From: WHSW01 sp035296705
Lineage (GTDB): Bacteria; Actinomycetota; Thermoleophilia; Solirubrobacterales; 70-9
Assembly: GCA_035296705.1 (NCBI GenBank)
Contig: DATHAL010000050.1
Coordinates: 1 to 59,272, forward strand
Direction of reading: 5' to 3'
DNA length: 59,272 bases
Position numbers and translations under genes: made by a program. Below, in pieces: positions 41,646 to 50,467 of the stretch; the stretch's first letter is position 1; each line of letters begins with the position of its first letter. The notes under the pieces are model-generated. The model was given only the letters and a program-made list of their open reading frames with translations. It made no database searches and was not told where the DNA came from.

Positions 41646-43529
41646 TCAAGCGAGCGTGTGCCGAGCCGTGCCGGCGCCGGACATCAGCTCGACCACGTGC
41701 TCGGCGAGGCCCGCCTCGTCACCGGAGGCGACGAGCGACTCGAGCCGCGCCACCGTGTCCTCGACCCAGTCGGGATCGAGGGCCGTCGTCCTCACCGCGC
41801 GGACGATGCGCTCGGCGGTCGTCGGCTGGGCGCGCTCGTCGCGATTGAAGAGCTCCTCGTGGATCTTCTCCCCAGGGCGGATGCCGACGAGCTCGAGTGC
41901 GATGTCGACGTCGGGCTCATACCCGGCGAGCCTGATCATGTTGCGGGCGAGATCGACGATCTTCACGGGCTCGCCCATCTCGAGCACGAACACCTCGCCG
42001 GACGTACCGCCGAGGTCGCCGGCCTGGATCACGAGCTGGACCGCCTCGGGGATCGTCATGAAGTAGCGCGTCATCTCGGGGTGCGTGACGGTGACCGGGC
42101 CACCCTGCTCGATCTGCGAGCGGAAGATCGGAACGACGCTTCCCGATGAGCCCAGGACGTTCCCGAAGCGGACGATCTCAAAACGCGTCTGCGGATGACG
42201 CTGGCCCGCCGCGTCCACGATCCATTCGGCCATCGCCTTGGTCGCGCCCATGACCGTGCGCGGGTTGACGGCCTTGTCCGTGGAGATCAGCACGAACCGC
42301 TCGGCGCCCGCGGCCGCCGCCGTCTTCGCGGTCACCTGGGTCGCGATCGCGTTGTTGCGGAGCGCCTCGAGCGGGTTCGCCTCCATCAGCGGGACGTGCT
42401 TGTAGGCCGCGGCGTGGAAGACCACGTCTGGCTTGAACCTCTCCATCACCTCCAGCATCCGGTCGCCCTCCTTGCAGTCGGCGAGCACGGACTCGACCCG
42501 CGTGAAGTGCCAGTTCGCGGTCATCTCGCGGTCGATCTCGAACAGGTTGTCCTCCGCGTGGTCGAGGAGGACGAGGAGCTGCGGCCTGACCCTCGCGATC
42601 TGGCGCGAGAGCTCGGCCCCGACCGAGCCGCCGGCGCCCGTGACGAGGACGCGCTTGTCCTCGAGGTAGGCACCGACCCGATCGAGCTCCATCACGACCG
42701 CTTCGCGGCCGAGGACGTCCTCGACCTGGACCTCACGAAGCTGCCGCGTGAGCTGGACGCCGCCGCGCAGGAGCTCGAACACCGTCGGCAGGGTCTGCAC
42801 GGGGATGTCGCGGTCGCGGCACGCCGCGACGACCTTGCCACGCAGCACGCCCGGCGCGGACGGGATCGCGATCACGACCTCATCCGGAGCGAAGCGGTCG
42901 AGCACGTCGCCGATCTCGTCGGTGGTGCCGAGCACCTTGAGCCCCTCGGTGCGCATGCCGCGCTTGCGCGGATCGTCGTCGATGAAGCCGATCGCCCTCG
43001 CGCCGAGATTCGGGTTGAGCTTCAGCTCGCGGACGACCATCTGGCCGCCCGAGCCCGCGCCGACTACCAGGACGTCCCGCTCCTCCCGTGCCCGGCTTCG
43101 CCTCGAGGGCCGCTCGGCCAGGGTCCTGCGCGCGAGCCGCGCGCCGCCGAGCAGCGCACAGGAGAGCACGAAGTCGAAGATGATCACCGAGCGCGGCAGG
43201 CTGTCCGGGAACGGCTTCGCAAGCACGAAGACGAGCACCATGAGCACGCTCGCGATCGCCAGCGTGCGGCAGAGCGGCCAGAGGTCGGGCAGCCGGAAGT
43301 AGCGCCACCACTGCTGGTGCTGGCCGAGCAGCTCGAGGACGAGCGTCTTGCCGAGCGCGACGAACGCGACGGAACCGAGCAGCATCTCCTCGTAGCGCTG
43401 CGGGAGGTCGCCACCCTCGTCCAGGAAGCGCACGAAGAACGCCCCCGCGAACGCGGCGGCGCAGAGCAGGGCGTCGGCCAGGAACTCGAGCGCGCGTCGC
43501 CGGTAGACAGGATCGTTCACGCGGCGCAT
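41646..43529 (-). CDS. Membrane nucleotide-sugar epimerase/dehydratase (CapD/PglF/WbpM type)
   Basis: A 627-aa protein. Four N-terminal membrane helices, a first Rossmann-like domain (VLVVGAGSGGQMVVREL) and a second SDR domain with VLVTGAGGSVGAELSRQI, HAAAYKHVPLMEANPLEALRNN, STDKAVNPRTVMGATKA where the usual catalytic Tyr is Met, and PGEKIHEELF. This is the UDP-GlcNAc 4,6-dehydratase family that starts di-N-acetyl-bacillosamine or fucosamine-type sugars. The Met substitution is known in this family. The ATG follows a leaderless-type -10 box; first gene of a six-gene operon. Confidence 0.9.
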   Translation of the reverse strand: MRRVNDPVYRRRALEFLADALLCAAAFAGAFFVRFLDEGGDLPQRYEEMLLGSVAFVALGKTLVLELLGQHQQWWRYFRLPDLWPLCRTLAIASVLMVLVFVLAKPFPDSLPRSVIIFDFVLSCALLGGARLARRTLAERPSRRSRAREERDVLVVGAGSGGQMVVRELKLNPNLGARAIGFIDDDPRKRGMRTEGLKVLGTTDEIGDVLDRFAPDEVVIAIPSAPGVLRGKVVAACRDRDIPVQTLPTVFELLRGGVQLTRQLREVQVEDVLGREAVVMELDRVGAYLEDKRVLVTGAGGSVGAELSRQIARVRPQLLVLLDHAEDNLFEIDREMTANWHFTRVESVLADCKEGDRMLEVMERFKPDVVFHAAAYKHVPLMEANPLEALRNNAIATQVTAKTAAAAGAERFVLISTDKAVNPRTVMGATKAMAEWIVDAAGQRHPQTRFEIVRFGNVLGSSGSVVPIFRSQIEQGGPVTVTHPEMTRYFMTIPEAVQLVIQAGDLGGTSGEVFVLEMGEPVKIVDLARNMIRLAGYEPDVDIALELVGIRPGEKIHEELFNRDERAQPTTAERIVRAVRTTALDPDWVEDTVARLESLVASGDEAGLAEHVVELMSGAGTARHTLA

Positions 43530-43536
43530 CGCAGCG

Positions 43537-43542
43537 AGTGTA
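43537..43542 (-). promoter_or_regulatory. Leaderless-type -10 box for the CapD-like operon
   Basis: TACACT on the minus strand, 7 nt before the ATG at 43529. Confidence 0.55.
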
Positions 43543-43734
43543 AGCGCTGCCCGGCGCAAGTTCGGTCGCGGATCGGCGCGCGAAAACCGAGGCCCGCGAG
43601 GACGCAGGCCGCGTGCCGTACTTGAAAAGCACGCGAACGTCCGAGGACGAACACGGGACGAAGGTTTGCAGCCGCCCAACGCGGCAGTACTTGCGGCGGT
43701 CAGCGCTTAACGCGGAGCGTCGGGGGCCGGTCAG

Positions 43735-43740
43735 TAACGT
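43735..43740 (+). promoter_or_regulatory. Candidate -10 box for the dedA-uppP unit
   Basis: TAACGT, 12 nt before the ATG at 43753; transcription would start about 5-6 nt before the ATG. The rest of 43543-43734 shows no gene. Confidence 0.35.
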
Positions 43741-43752
43741 GTCGCGCCCGCA

Positions 43753-44409
43753 ATGGTGCTGGCCAGCCTCCCAGTGACGCTGCCGGTCGCCTCGTTGACC
43801 GAGCCGATCGTCGACGCAGCTACCGACTTCATCGACGCCGTCGGCGCGTTCGGCGTGTTCGTGCTCATGACGCTCGAGAGCGCGTGCATCCCGGTCCCGA
43901 GCGAGGCGATCATGCTGTTCGCGGGCTTCAACGTCTCGCAGGGTGAGATGACGCTGCTCGAGATCGTCGTCGCCGGCGTCGCCGGCAACGTCGTCGGCTC
44001 GTGGATCGCCTACGCCGTCGGCTACTACGGCCGCCTCGAGCTGCTCGACAAGAACCGGTTCATCCACATCAACCGGCGCCACCTGGAATGGGCCGACCGC
44101 TGGTTCGAGCGCCACGGCGACGTGACCGTGTTCGTCTGCCGGATCCTGCCGATCGTGCGCACGTTCATCTCGCTGCCGGCCGGGGTGGCGAAGATGCCCT
44201 TCTGGCGGTTCACGGTGCTCACCCTGCTCGGGTGCATCCCGTGGGTCCTGATGCTCGGCGTGATCGGGCGCGAGGTCGGCGACCGCTGGGAGGAATGGCG
44301 CAACTACCTCGAGTACTTCGATTACGCGGTCGCCGCCGCGATCGTGATCGGCGTCGTCTACCTCCTCATTCGCCGCCGGCGCGGCGCGCAGGCGGCAGAG
44401 GCGGGGTGA
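43753..44409 (+). CDS. DedA-family membrane protein
   Basis: A 218-aa SNARE-associated/DedA protein with about five membrane segments. Signature features are VLMTLESACIPVPSEAIMLFAG (Glu and PxPSE), GNVVGSWIAYAVGYYGR, and FVCRILPIVRTFISLPAGVAKMP (R-x-x-P-x-x-R-x-x-x-x-x-x-AG), all conserved in the family. Some DedA proteins flip undecaprenyl phosphate back across the membrane. The stop overlaps the UppP start (GTGA), which supports that role here. Confidence 0.9.
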   Translation: MVLASLPVTLPVASLTEPIVDAATDFIDAVGAFGVFVLMTLESACIPVPSEAIMLFAGFNVSQGEMTLLEIVVAGVAGNVVGSWIAYAVGYYGRLELLDKNRFIHINRRHLEWADRWFERHGDVTVFVCRILPIVRTFISLPAGVAKMPFWRFTVLTLLGCIPWVLMLGVIGREVGDRWEEWRNYLEYFDYAVAAAIVIGVVYLLIRRRRGAQAAEAG

Positions 44410-45242
44410 GCGCACCGGACGCGGCGGACCTCGACCTGGGTCGCGCGCTCGCGCTCGGGGCCGTGCAGGGCCCGACCGAGCTCCTGCCGATCTCGAGCTC
44501 CGCCCACATCGCCCTCGTGCCGTGGCTTTTCGCCTGGGGGTGGAGCGGCGCCGACCCCGAGGCGCGCAAGAGCTTCGAGGTCGCGCTGCATGCCGGCACG
44601 GCCGCGGCGCTGCTGGTCGGACAGCGCGACGTGCTCGCGTCCGAGCTCGCCGCCTTTGACTCGCGCCGCGCCGGCGTCGTCGCGCTCTCGTTTTTGCCCC
44701 CGGCGGTCGTCGGCTACGGCCTCGAGCGCCAGATCGAGCGCCGCCTCGGCGGCCCGCGCAGCATCGCCGCCGGCCTCGCGCTGGGCGCCGTGGCGATGCT
44801 CCTCGCCGACCGGCGCCCGCAGGATCGCGGGCGCGGCGACGCCATGCCGGCCGATGGCCTCGCGCTCGGCCTGGCTCAGGCGGCCGCGCTGGTTCCCGGC
44901 GTCTCTCGCAACGGGGCGACGCTGACGGCGGCGCGCATTCGCCGCTTCACCCGCGAGCATTCCAACTTGCTTTCGCGCACCGTCGCGCTGCCGGTGATCG
45001 TCGGCGCCAGCCTGCTGAAGGGTGTGCGGCTGAGGCGCCGCGGCGTGGCGCCGGGGCTCCGCCGCGCGATGGTGGCCGGCGTCGGCGCCTCATTTGCCTC
45101 GACCCTCGCGTCGCAGCGGCTGATCCGGATGGTGGAGCGCGACCGCGCCCTCTGGCCGTACGCCGCCTACCGGGTCGGGCTCGCGGCGCTCGTCGCGGTG
45201 CGGCTCAATCGTGGGCAAACGAACGGTGCTCGTGAGCGATGA
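44406..45242 (+). CDS. uppP: Undecaprenyl-diphosphatase UppP/BacA
   Basis: A 278-aa integral membrane phosphatase that converts undecaprenyl diphosphate to the monophosphate. The two family motifs are QGPTELLPISSSAH ((E/Q)xxxE plus SSS-x-H) and PGVSRNGATLTAARI, where the usual SRS reads SRN. About eight hydrophobic segments. GTG 44406 overlaps the DedA stop. Loss of phosphate and return of the carrier would support the adjacent polymer operons and peptidoglycan synthesis. Confidence 0.9.
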   Translation: MSAPDAADLDLGRALALGAVQGPTELLPISSSAHIALVPWLFAWGWSGADPEARKSFEVALHAGTAAALLVGQRDVLASELAAFDSRRAGVVALSFLPPAVVGYGLERQIERRLGGPRSIAAGLALGAVAMLLADRRPQDRGRGDAMPADGLALGLAQAAALVPGVSRNGATLTAARIRRFTREHSNLLSRTVALPVIVGASLLKGVRLRRRGVAPGLRRAMVAGVGASFASTLASQRLIRMVERDRALWPYAAYRVGLAALVAVRLNRGQTNGARER

Positions 45243-45264
45243 GCCGGCGACCCGTGATCATCGC

Positions 45265-45270
45265 CACAAT
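45265..45270 (+). promoter_or_regulatory. Possible leaderless -10 box for purM
   Basis: CACAAT, a one-base variant of TANNNT, 6 nt before the GTG at 45277. Confidence 0.3.
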
Positions 45271-45276
45271 GGCGCG

Positions 45277-46278
<1,002 letters not shown>

Positions 46279-46332
46279 ACGAGTCGTAGCCGCAAGGTGT
46301 TGGGAGGCCGCTTGATGCGCGAGGATGTGCGT

Positions 46333-46986
46333 ATGAAGATCGCGATTCTCCTCTTCGACAAATTCACCGCCCTCGACGCGATCGGCCCCTACGAGGTGCT
46401 CTCGCGCATCCCGGGAGCCGAGCTCGCCTTCGTCGCCAAGCAGCCCGGCCCCAAGCGCTCCGACACCGGCATGCTCGAGGTGACCGCCGATCGTCCGCTC
46501 GCCGACTTCCCGGATCCGGACATCGTCCTGGTCGGCGGGGGAGAGGGCAATCGCCCGCTGCTCTTCGACGACGAGGTGCTCGACTGGTTGCGCGCCGCCC
46601 ACGAAACGTCAATCTGGACGACCTCCGTCTGCACCGGATCGCTCGTCCTCGGAGCGGCCGGGATCCTCGACGGCAAGCGCGCGACGACCCACTGGGCGTA
46701 CCGCGAGCGGTTGCGCGACTTCGGCGCCGAGCCGGCGACCGAGCGCTTCGTCGTCGACGGCAAGGTGGTGACGGCCGCAGGAGTATCGGCCGGGATCGAC
46801 ATGGCGCTACACCTCACCGCCCTTGCGACCGACCCGCGCGTCGCGGAGGCGATCCAGCTCGGGATCGAGTACGACCCCGAGCCGCCCTTCGACTCGGGAT
46901 CGCCGGAGAAGGCTGCGCCAGAGCTCGTCGACCTCGTCCGCACCCTCGAGCGCGGCCAGGCCGCCGAGCCCCAGCGCGCTATTTGA
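46333..46986 (+). CDS. DJ-1/PfpI-family protein (isonitrile hydratase-like)
   Basis: A 217-aa class I glutamine-amidotransferase-like protein. Opening KIAILLFDKFTALDAIGPYEVL carries the family Asp and Glu (D15, E21); the nucleophile elbow is C100 in TTSVCTGSLVLGAAG, followed by ATTHW. The D-x-x-G-P-x-E plus SVCTGSL pattern is that of isonitrile hydratase (InhA) and AraC-associated DJ-1 domains. No HTH is present. ATG 46333 has a GAGGA site about 8 nt upstream; earlier in-frame starts are less likely. Confidence 0.85.
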   Translation: MKIAILLFDKFTALDAIGPYEVLSRIPGAELAFVAKQPGPKRSDTGMLEVTADRPLADFPDPDIVLVGGGEGNRPLLFDDEVLDWLRAAHETSIWTTSVCTGSLVLGAAGILDGKRATTHWAYRERLRDFGAEPATERFVVDGKVVTAAGVSAGIDMALHLTALATDPRVAEAIQLGIEYDPEPPFDSGSPEKAAPELVDLVRTLERGQAAEPQRAI

Positions 46987-47022
46987 ACTGCTGCGGGGGC
47001 ACGACCGCCTCGAACGCCGCTC

Positions 47023-47904
47023 CTACGCGAGCTCCCAGAGGGTGCCGGTGAGCGCGGGAACCGGCTTCAGGCGCCAGTCGCGCGCCAGCGCCCAGAGCTC
47101 CGCTTCGACGACGGGTCGCGGCCGGGCGGTGAGCTCCTCCACCTCGCGCGTCGCGCACCTACCGAAGCGCTCGATCGCGTCGAGCGGCTCCGGGGGTCGC
47201 TCTGCCTCGGCCGTCGCTCCCGCGGCCAGCGCGGCCTCTCGGTACGCCTCGTACGACCGCCTCCCCCAGACGGCGTGGAGCGAGCCGTCCTCGGCGACGA
47301 ACTCGGCCGAGGGGAACGTGAGCCGCTCGCGGCCCTCGGTCACGCGCACCGCGCCAGCGGACCGCGCCGCCTCCGGGATGCGCCGCGCCTCGTCGAGGTC
47401 TGCACCGAACGCCTCCAGGATCGCGTTCGAGCCCAGGTCGATGCGGAAGCGCTCCACATCGATCTCGGCGGCGCCGGCCTCCGCGACCAGTGCCTCGGTG
47501 TGGTCGAGCTTCCGGCGCTCCACGACCAGCGCCTCGCGGGCGCGGCGCAGGTATCGCATGCCGGCCGCAGCACCCTGCTCGCGCGCTGCGATCACCGCCA
47601 TGCAGACCGGGTAGGTGGAGGTGATCTTCGCCTCCGTCCACAAGCGCGGGTCGCAGGGCATCCCGGTCTCTGCGGTGACGTAGAGCCAGTGCGCGATGAG
47701 GTCGGCGAAGCAGTCGGTGCCCGACCCGATCCTGCCCTCCTCGTCGCGGTAGGACGGCCCATAGCTGCGGGCGAGCCCGCCCATCACCGGCCACGCCCGG
47801 ACGGAGTCGCCGAACTCCCACTCGAGTCGCCGCAGCGTCGGCTCCGCGCCCCACGACCAGATGCAGGCGGGATCCGTGTAGTAGCGAAGCTCGACGGTCA
47901 TCAT
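47023..47904 (-). CDS. DsbA-family (SpxH/YjbH-like) thioredoxin-fold protein
   Basis: A 293-aa protein. The N-terminus is a thioredoxin strand leading into YYTDPACIWSWGAEPTLRRL, the position of the DsbA active site. The motif reads C14-I-W-S17, so only the first cysteine is kept. The helical insertion and late segment (FPSAEFVAEDGSLHAVWGRRSYEAY) match DsbA-like FrnE/SpxH proteins. It is cytoplasmic by lack of a signal peptide. A ClpXP-adaptor or dithiol role are both possible; a CxxS site favours binding or isomerase activity over oxidation. Two ATGs in tandem (47904, 47901). Confidence 0.75.
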   Translation of the reverse strand: MMTVELRYYTDPACIWSWGAEPTLRRLEWEFGDSVRAWPVMGGLARSYGPSYRDEEGRIGSGTDCFADLIAHWLYVTAETGMPCDPRLWTEAKITSTYPVCMAVIAAREQGAAAGMRYLRRAREALVVERRKLDHTEALVAEAGAAEIDVERFRIDLGSNAILEAFGADLDEARRIPEAARSAGAVRVTEGRERLTFPSAEFVAEDGSLHAVWGRRSYEAYREAALAAGATAEAERPPEPLDAIERFGRCATREVEELTARPRPVVEAELWALARDWRLKPVPALTGTLWELA

Positions 47905-47960
47905 GCAATGGCGGCACGGGTATGTCCCGCCCAGCTGCGAGGGTTGAAAATAGAGAGCCG

Positions 47961-49481
47961 ATGAGCGAGACGACCACAGGACCACCGGGAGCTCTAACCG
48001 GCACGGTGCTCTCGGGTCGCTACCGCCTGGAGTCGAAGCTCGGCAGCGGCGGGATGTCAACGGTCTACCTCGCACGCGACGAGACGCTCGAGCGCTGGGT
48101 CGCCGCGAAGGTCCTGCACCGCGAGATCTCCGACCAGCCCGACCAGATCGAGCGGTTCCGCCGCGAAGCGCGCGCGGTCGCTCAGGTCTCCCACCCGAAC
48201 GTGGTCGCCGTGATCGACGCGGGCGAGGACGGGGGGCGGCCGTACATCGTCTTCGAGTACGTCGACGGCGAGACCCTCAAGGAGCGCATCGACCGGCTCG
48301 GGCAGCTGCCCCTCGATGAGGCGGCCGCCTACTCGATCGAGGTCGGCCGCGGGCTTGCGGCCGCGCACGCGCGCCGCCTCGTCCATCGCGACGTGAAGCC
48401 TCAGAACGTGCTCATCGACGCCGAGGGGCGCGCCAAGGTCACCGATTTCGGGATCGCGCGCGAGCTCGAGCACGACGGGCTCACGAAGACCGGCCGCGTC
48501 CTCGGGACCACCGACTACGTCTCGCCCGAGCAGGCGATGGGCCAGCCCGTTGATGCGCGCTCCGACATCTACTCGCTCGGAGTCCTGCTCTACGAGATGC
48601 TCACCGGCGAAGTGCCGTTCCAGGCGGACAACCTGGTCGGCGTCGCCATGAAGCACGTGAACGAGCGCATGCCCGACGTGCAGAAGCAGCGCCGCGACGT
48701 CTCCTCAGCCCTCGCGGCCGTCATCGAGCGGGCGACCGAGAAGAAACCCGAGAAGCGCTACGGGGACATGAACGCGATGCTCGCCGATCTCGAGAACGCG
48801 CTCGAGGTCGAGGTGGCGCGCGCCGGACGCTCGACCGGCGAGGCGACCACGGTCCTCGACTCGGTTCCGCGCCGGCGCCGGCTCGTGACGCCCCGGCGCA
48901 TCTCGATCGTCGGCGTGCTGATCGTGCTCGCGGCGACCGCGGCGGCGCTCGTGATCGTCGGCCTCACCGGCGAGGACAAATCGCACGGTGGCGGTGGTGG
49001 TCCAGGCCCGGCTCCGGCCGAGGGCACGGACATCCAGCTCGTGAGCGCGCAGGACTTCGACCCCGACGGGGACGGCGAGGAGCACCCGGACGATGCCGCG
49101 AACGCCGTCGACGGAGACCTCGGCACCGGATGGTCAACCGAGACCTACACCGCCGCGGCGAACGTCGAGGACGCCGCAGGCAAGCCGGGGGTCGGACTGA
49201 TCGTCGACGCCGGCGAGCCTGTCCAGGGCACGGCGCTCTCGATCACCTCGGCGCGCGGCGGTTGGAGCGCCGACATCTACGCAGCCGACGCGGGCCCGCC
49301 GACCGCGCTCGAGGGTTGGGGAGAACCGGTCGGCCAGGTCGAGGACGCCTCGGAGGACCAGCTCGTCGAGCTGAGCGTCCCGAGCGACGCGCGCTACTAC
49401 CTGATCTGGATCACGAGCCTCGCCGGCTCGCCGGGCGACTACAGCGCCCAGCTCGACGAGATCGGCCTCAGCGCCGACTAG
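47961..49481 (+). CDS. Receptor-type Ser/Thr protein kinase with discoidin-like sensor
   Basis: A 506-aa Hanks-type kinase. Gly loop LGSGGMSTV (28-36), K50, HRDVKPQN with catalytic D144, DFGIA (162-166), VSPEQA and an activation segment with several Thr. Juxtamembrane Arg-rich stretch, one helix (about 314-335), a Gly/Pro linker, then an extracytoplasmic domain of about 150 residues (IQLVSAQDFDPDGDGEEHPDDAANAVDGDLGTGWSTETY and DARYYLIWITSL) resembling F5/8-type C galactose-binding folds. No PASTA repeats. It is transcribed divergently from the DsbA-like gene and converges on ddl, sharing CTAG. Confidence 0.9.
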   Translation: MSETTTGPPGALTGTVLSGRYRLESKLGSGGMSTVYLARDETLERWVAAKVLHREISDQPDQIERFRREARAVAQVSHPNVVAVIDAGEDGGRPYIVFEYVDGETLKERIDRLGQLPLDEAAAYSIEVGRGLAAAHARRLVHRDVKPQNVLIDAEGRAKVTDFGIARELEHDGLTKTGRVLGTTDYVSPEQAMGQPVDARSDIYSLGVLLYEMLTGEVPFQADNLVGVAMKHVNERMPDVQKQRRDVSSALAAVIERATEKKPEKRYGDMNAMLADLENALEVEVARAGRSTGEATTVLDSVPRRRRLVTPRRISIVGVLIVLAATAAALVIVGLTGEDKSHGGGGGPGPAPAEGTDIQLVSAQDFDPDGDGEEHPDDAANAVDGDLGTGWSTETYTAAANVEDAAGKPGVGLIVDAGEPVQGTALSITSARGGWSADIYAADAGPPTALEGWGEPVGQVEDASEDQLVELSVPSDARYYLIWITSLAGSPGDYSAQLDEIGLSAD

Positions 49482-50467
49482 AACCGGTACGAGCGCTCCG
49501 CCTCGTGGCGGTCAACGCCGAGCCGGACGAGGCGGTCGCAGAGGTCCGCGTATCCCGTCCCGCTCGCCTCGAAGAGCTTTCCGAACACGCTCGTCGCCGT
49601 GAAGCCCGGGATCGTGTTGATCTCGTTGACCAGCACCTCGCCGTCGTCGAGGACGAAGAAGTCGCAGCGCGCGAGGCCCATGCCGCCGATCGCCCGGTAG
49701 ACGCGCTCGGCGAGCTCGCGCACCCGCGCCACGGCCGCGTCGGAGATCGGCGCCGGCACGACCAGCTCCATGCCGCCGTCCGCGTACTTGGCCTCGAAGT
49801 CGTACCAGTCGGACGCCTTGGTGACGATCGCCCCGGGCAGAGATGTCTCGACCGCGGCGTCGGCACCGAGCCCGGCGTTGCCGATCACCGAGCACTCGAC
49901 CTCGCGCCCGCCCGCGTCCGCCTCGACGATGACGCGAGGGTCGTGCCGCACCGCGGCCTCGATCGCCTCGTCGAGGTCCGACTCCGGGCTCATCACGCGA
50001 GAGATCCCGACGCTCGAGCCCAGCCGCGACGGCTTGACCCAAAGCGGCCTCGGCATCGCCGCCGCGTGCTCTCTCCAACCCGGCTCTCCGACCTCGCAGA
50101 ACTCGACCTGCGGCAGGCCCCAGAAGGCGAGCAGACGCTTACAGACCAGCTTGTCCATCGCGACGGCGGCGGCGAGCACGCTCGGACCCGCATAGGCCAC
50201 GTTGAGCGTCTCGAGCATGCCCTGCACGGAGCCGTCCTCGCCGAACGGACCGTGGAGAACCGGGAAGGCGACGTCGCAGCCGAGCAGCCCGCCGGCCGGG
50301 CGGACTTCGACCTCGGCGCCGTCCACCGTCCAGCGACCGTCCCGGTCGATCAGCACCTCGACCACCTCGTGGCCGGCCTGCCGCAGCCCGGCGGCGACCG
50401 ACGCCCCTGACTGGAGCGAGACCTCGCGCTCGCTCGAGCGGCCGCCGAGGATGACCGCGACCCTCAT
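49478..50467 (-). CDS. ddl: D-alanine--D-alanine ligase
   Basis: A 329-aa ATP-grasp ligase making the D-Ala-D-Ala end of the peptidoglycan stem. AVILGGRSSEREVSLQSG, FPVLHGPFGEDGSVQGMLE, DKLVCKRLL, WVKPSRLGSSVGIS, VECSVIG, ARCDFFVLDDGEVLVNEINTIPGFT all match the family. The ATG overlaps the pknB stop as ATGA, so it belongs to the cell-envelope operon. Position downstream of pknB is less common than with the mur genes. Confidence 0.95.
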   Translation of the reverse strand: MRVAVILGGRSSEREVSLQSGASVAAGLRQAGHEVVEVLIDRDGRWTVDGAEVEVRPAGGLLGCDVAFPVLHGPFGEDGSVQGMLETLNVAYAGPSVLAAAVAMDKLVCKRLLAFWGLPQVEFCEVGEPGWREHAAAMPRPLWVKPSRLGSSVGISRVMSPESDLDEAIEAAVRHDPRVIVEADAGGREVECSVIGNAGLGADAAVETSLPGAIVTKASDWYDFEAKYADGGMELVVPAPISDAAVARVRELAERVYRAIGGMGLARCDFFVLDDGEVLVNEINTIPGFTATSVFGKLFEASGTGYADLCDRLVRLGVDRHEAERSYRF

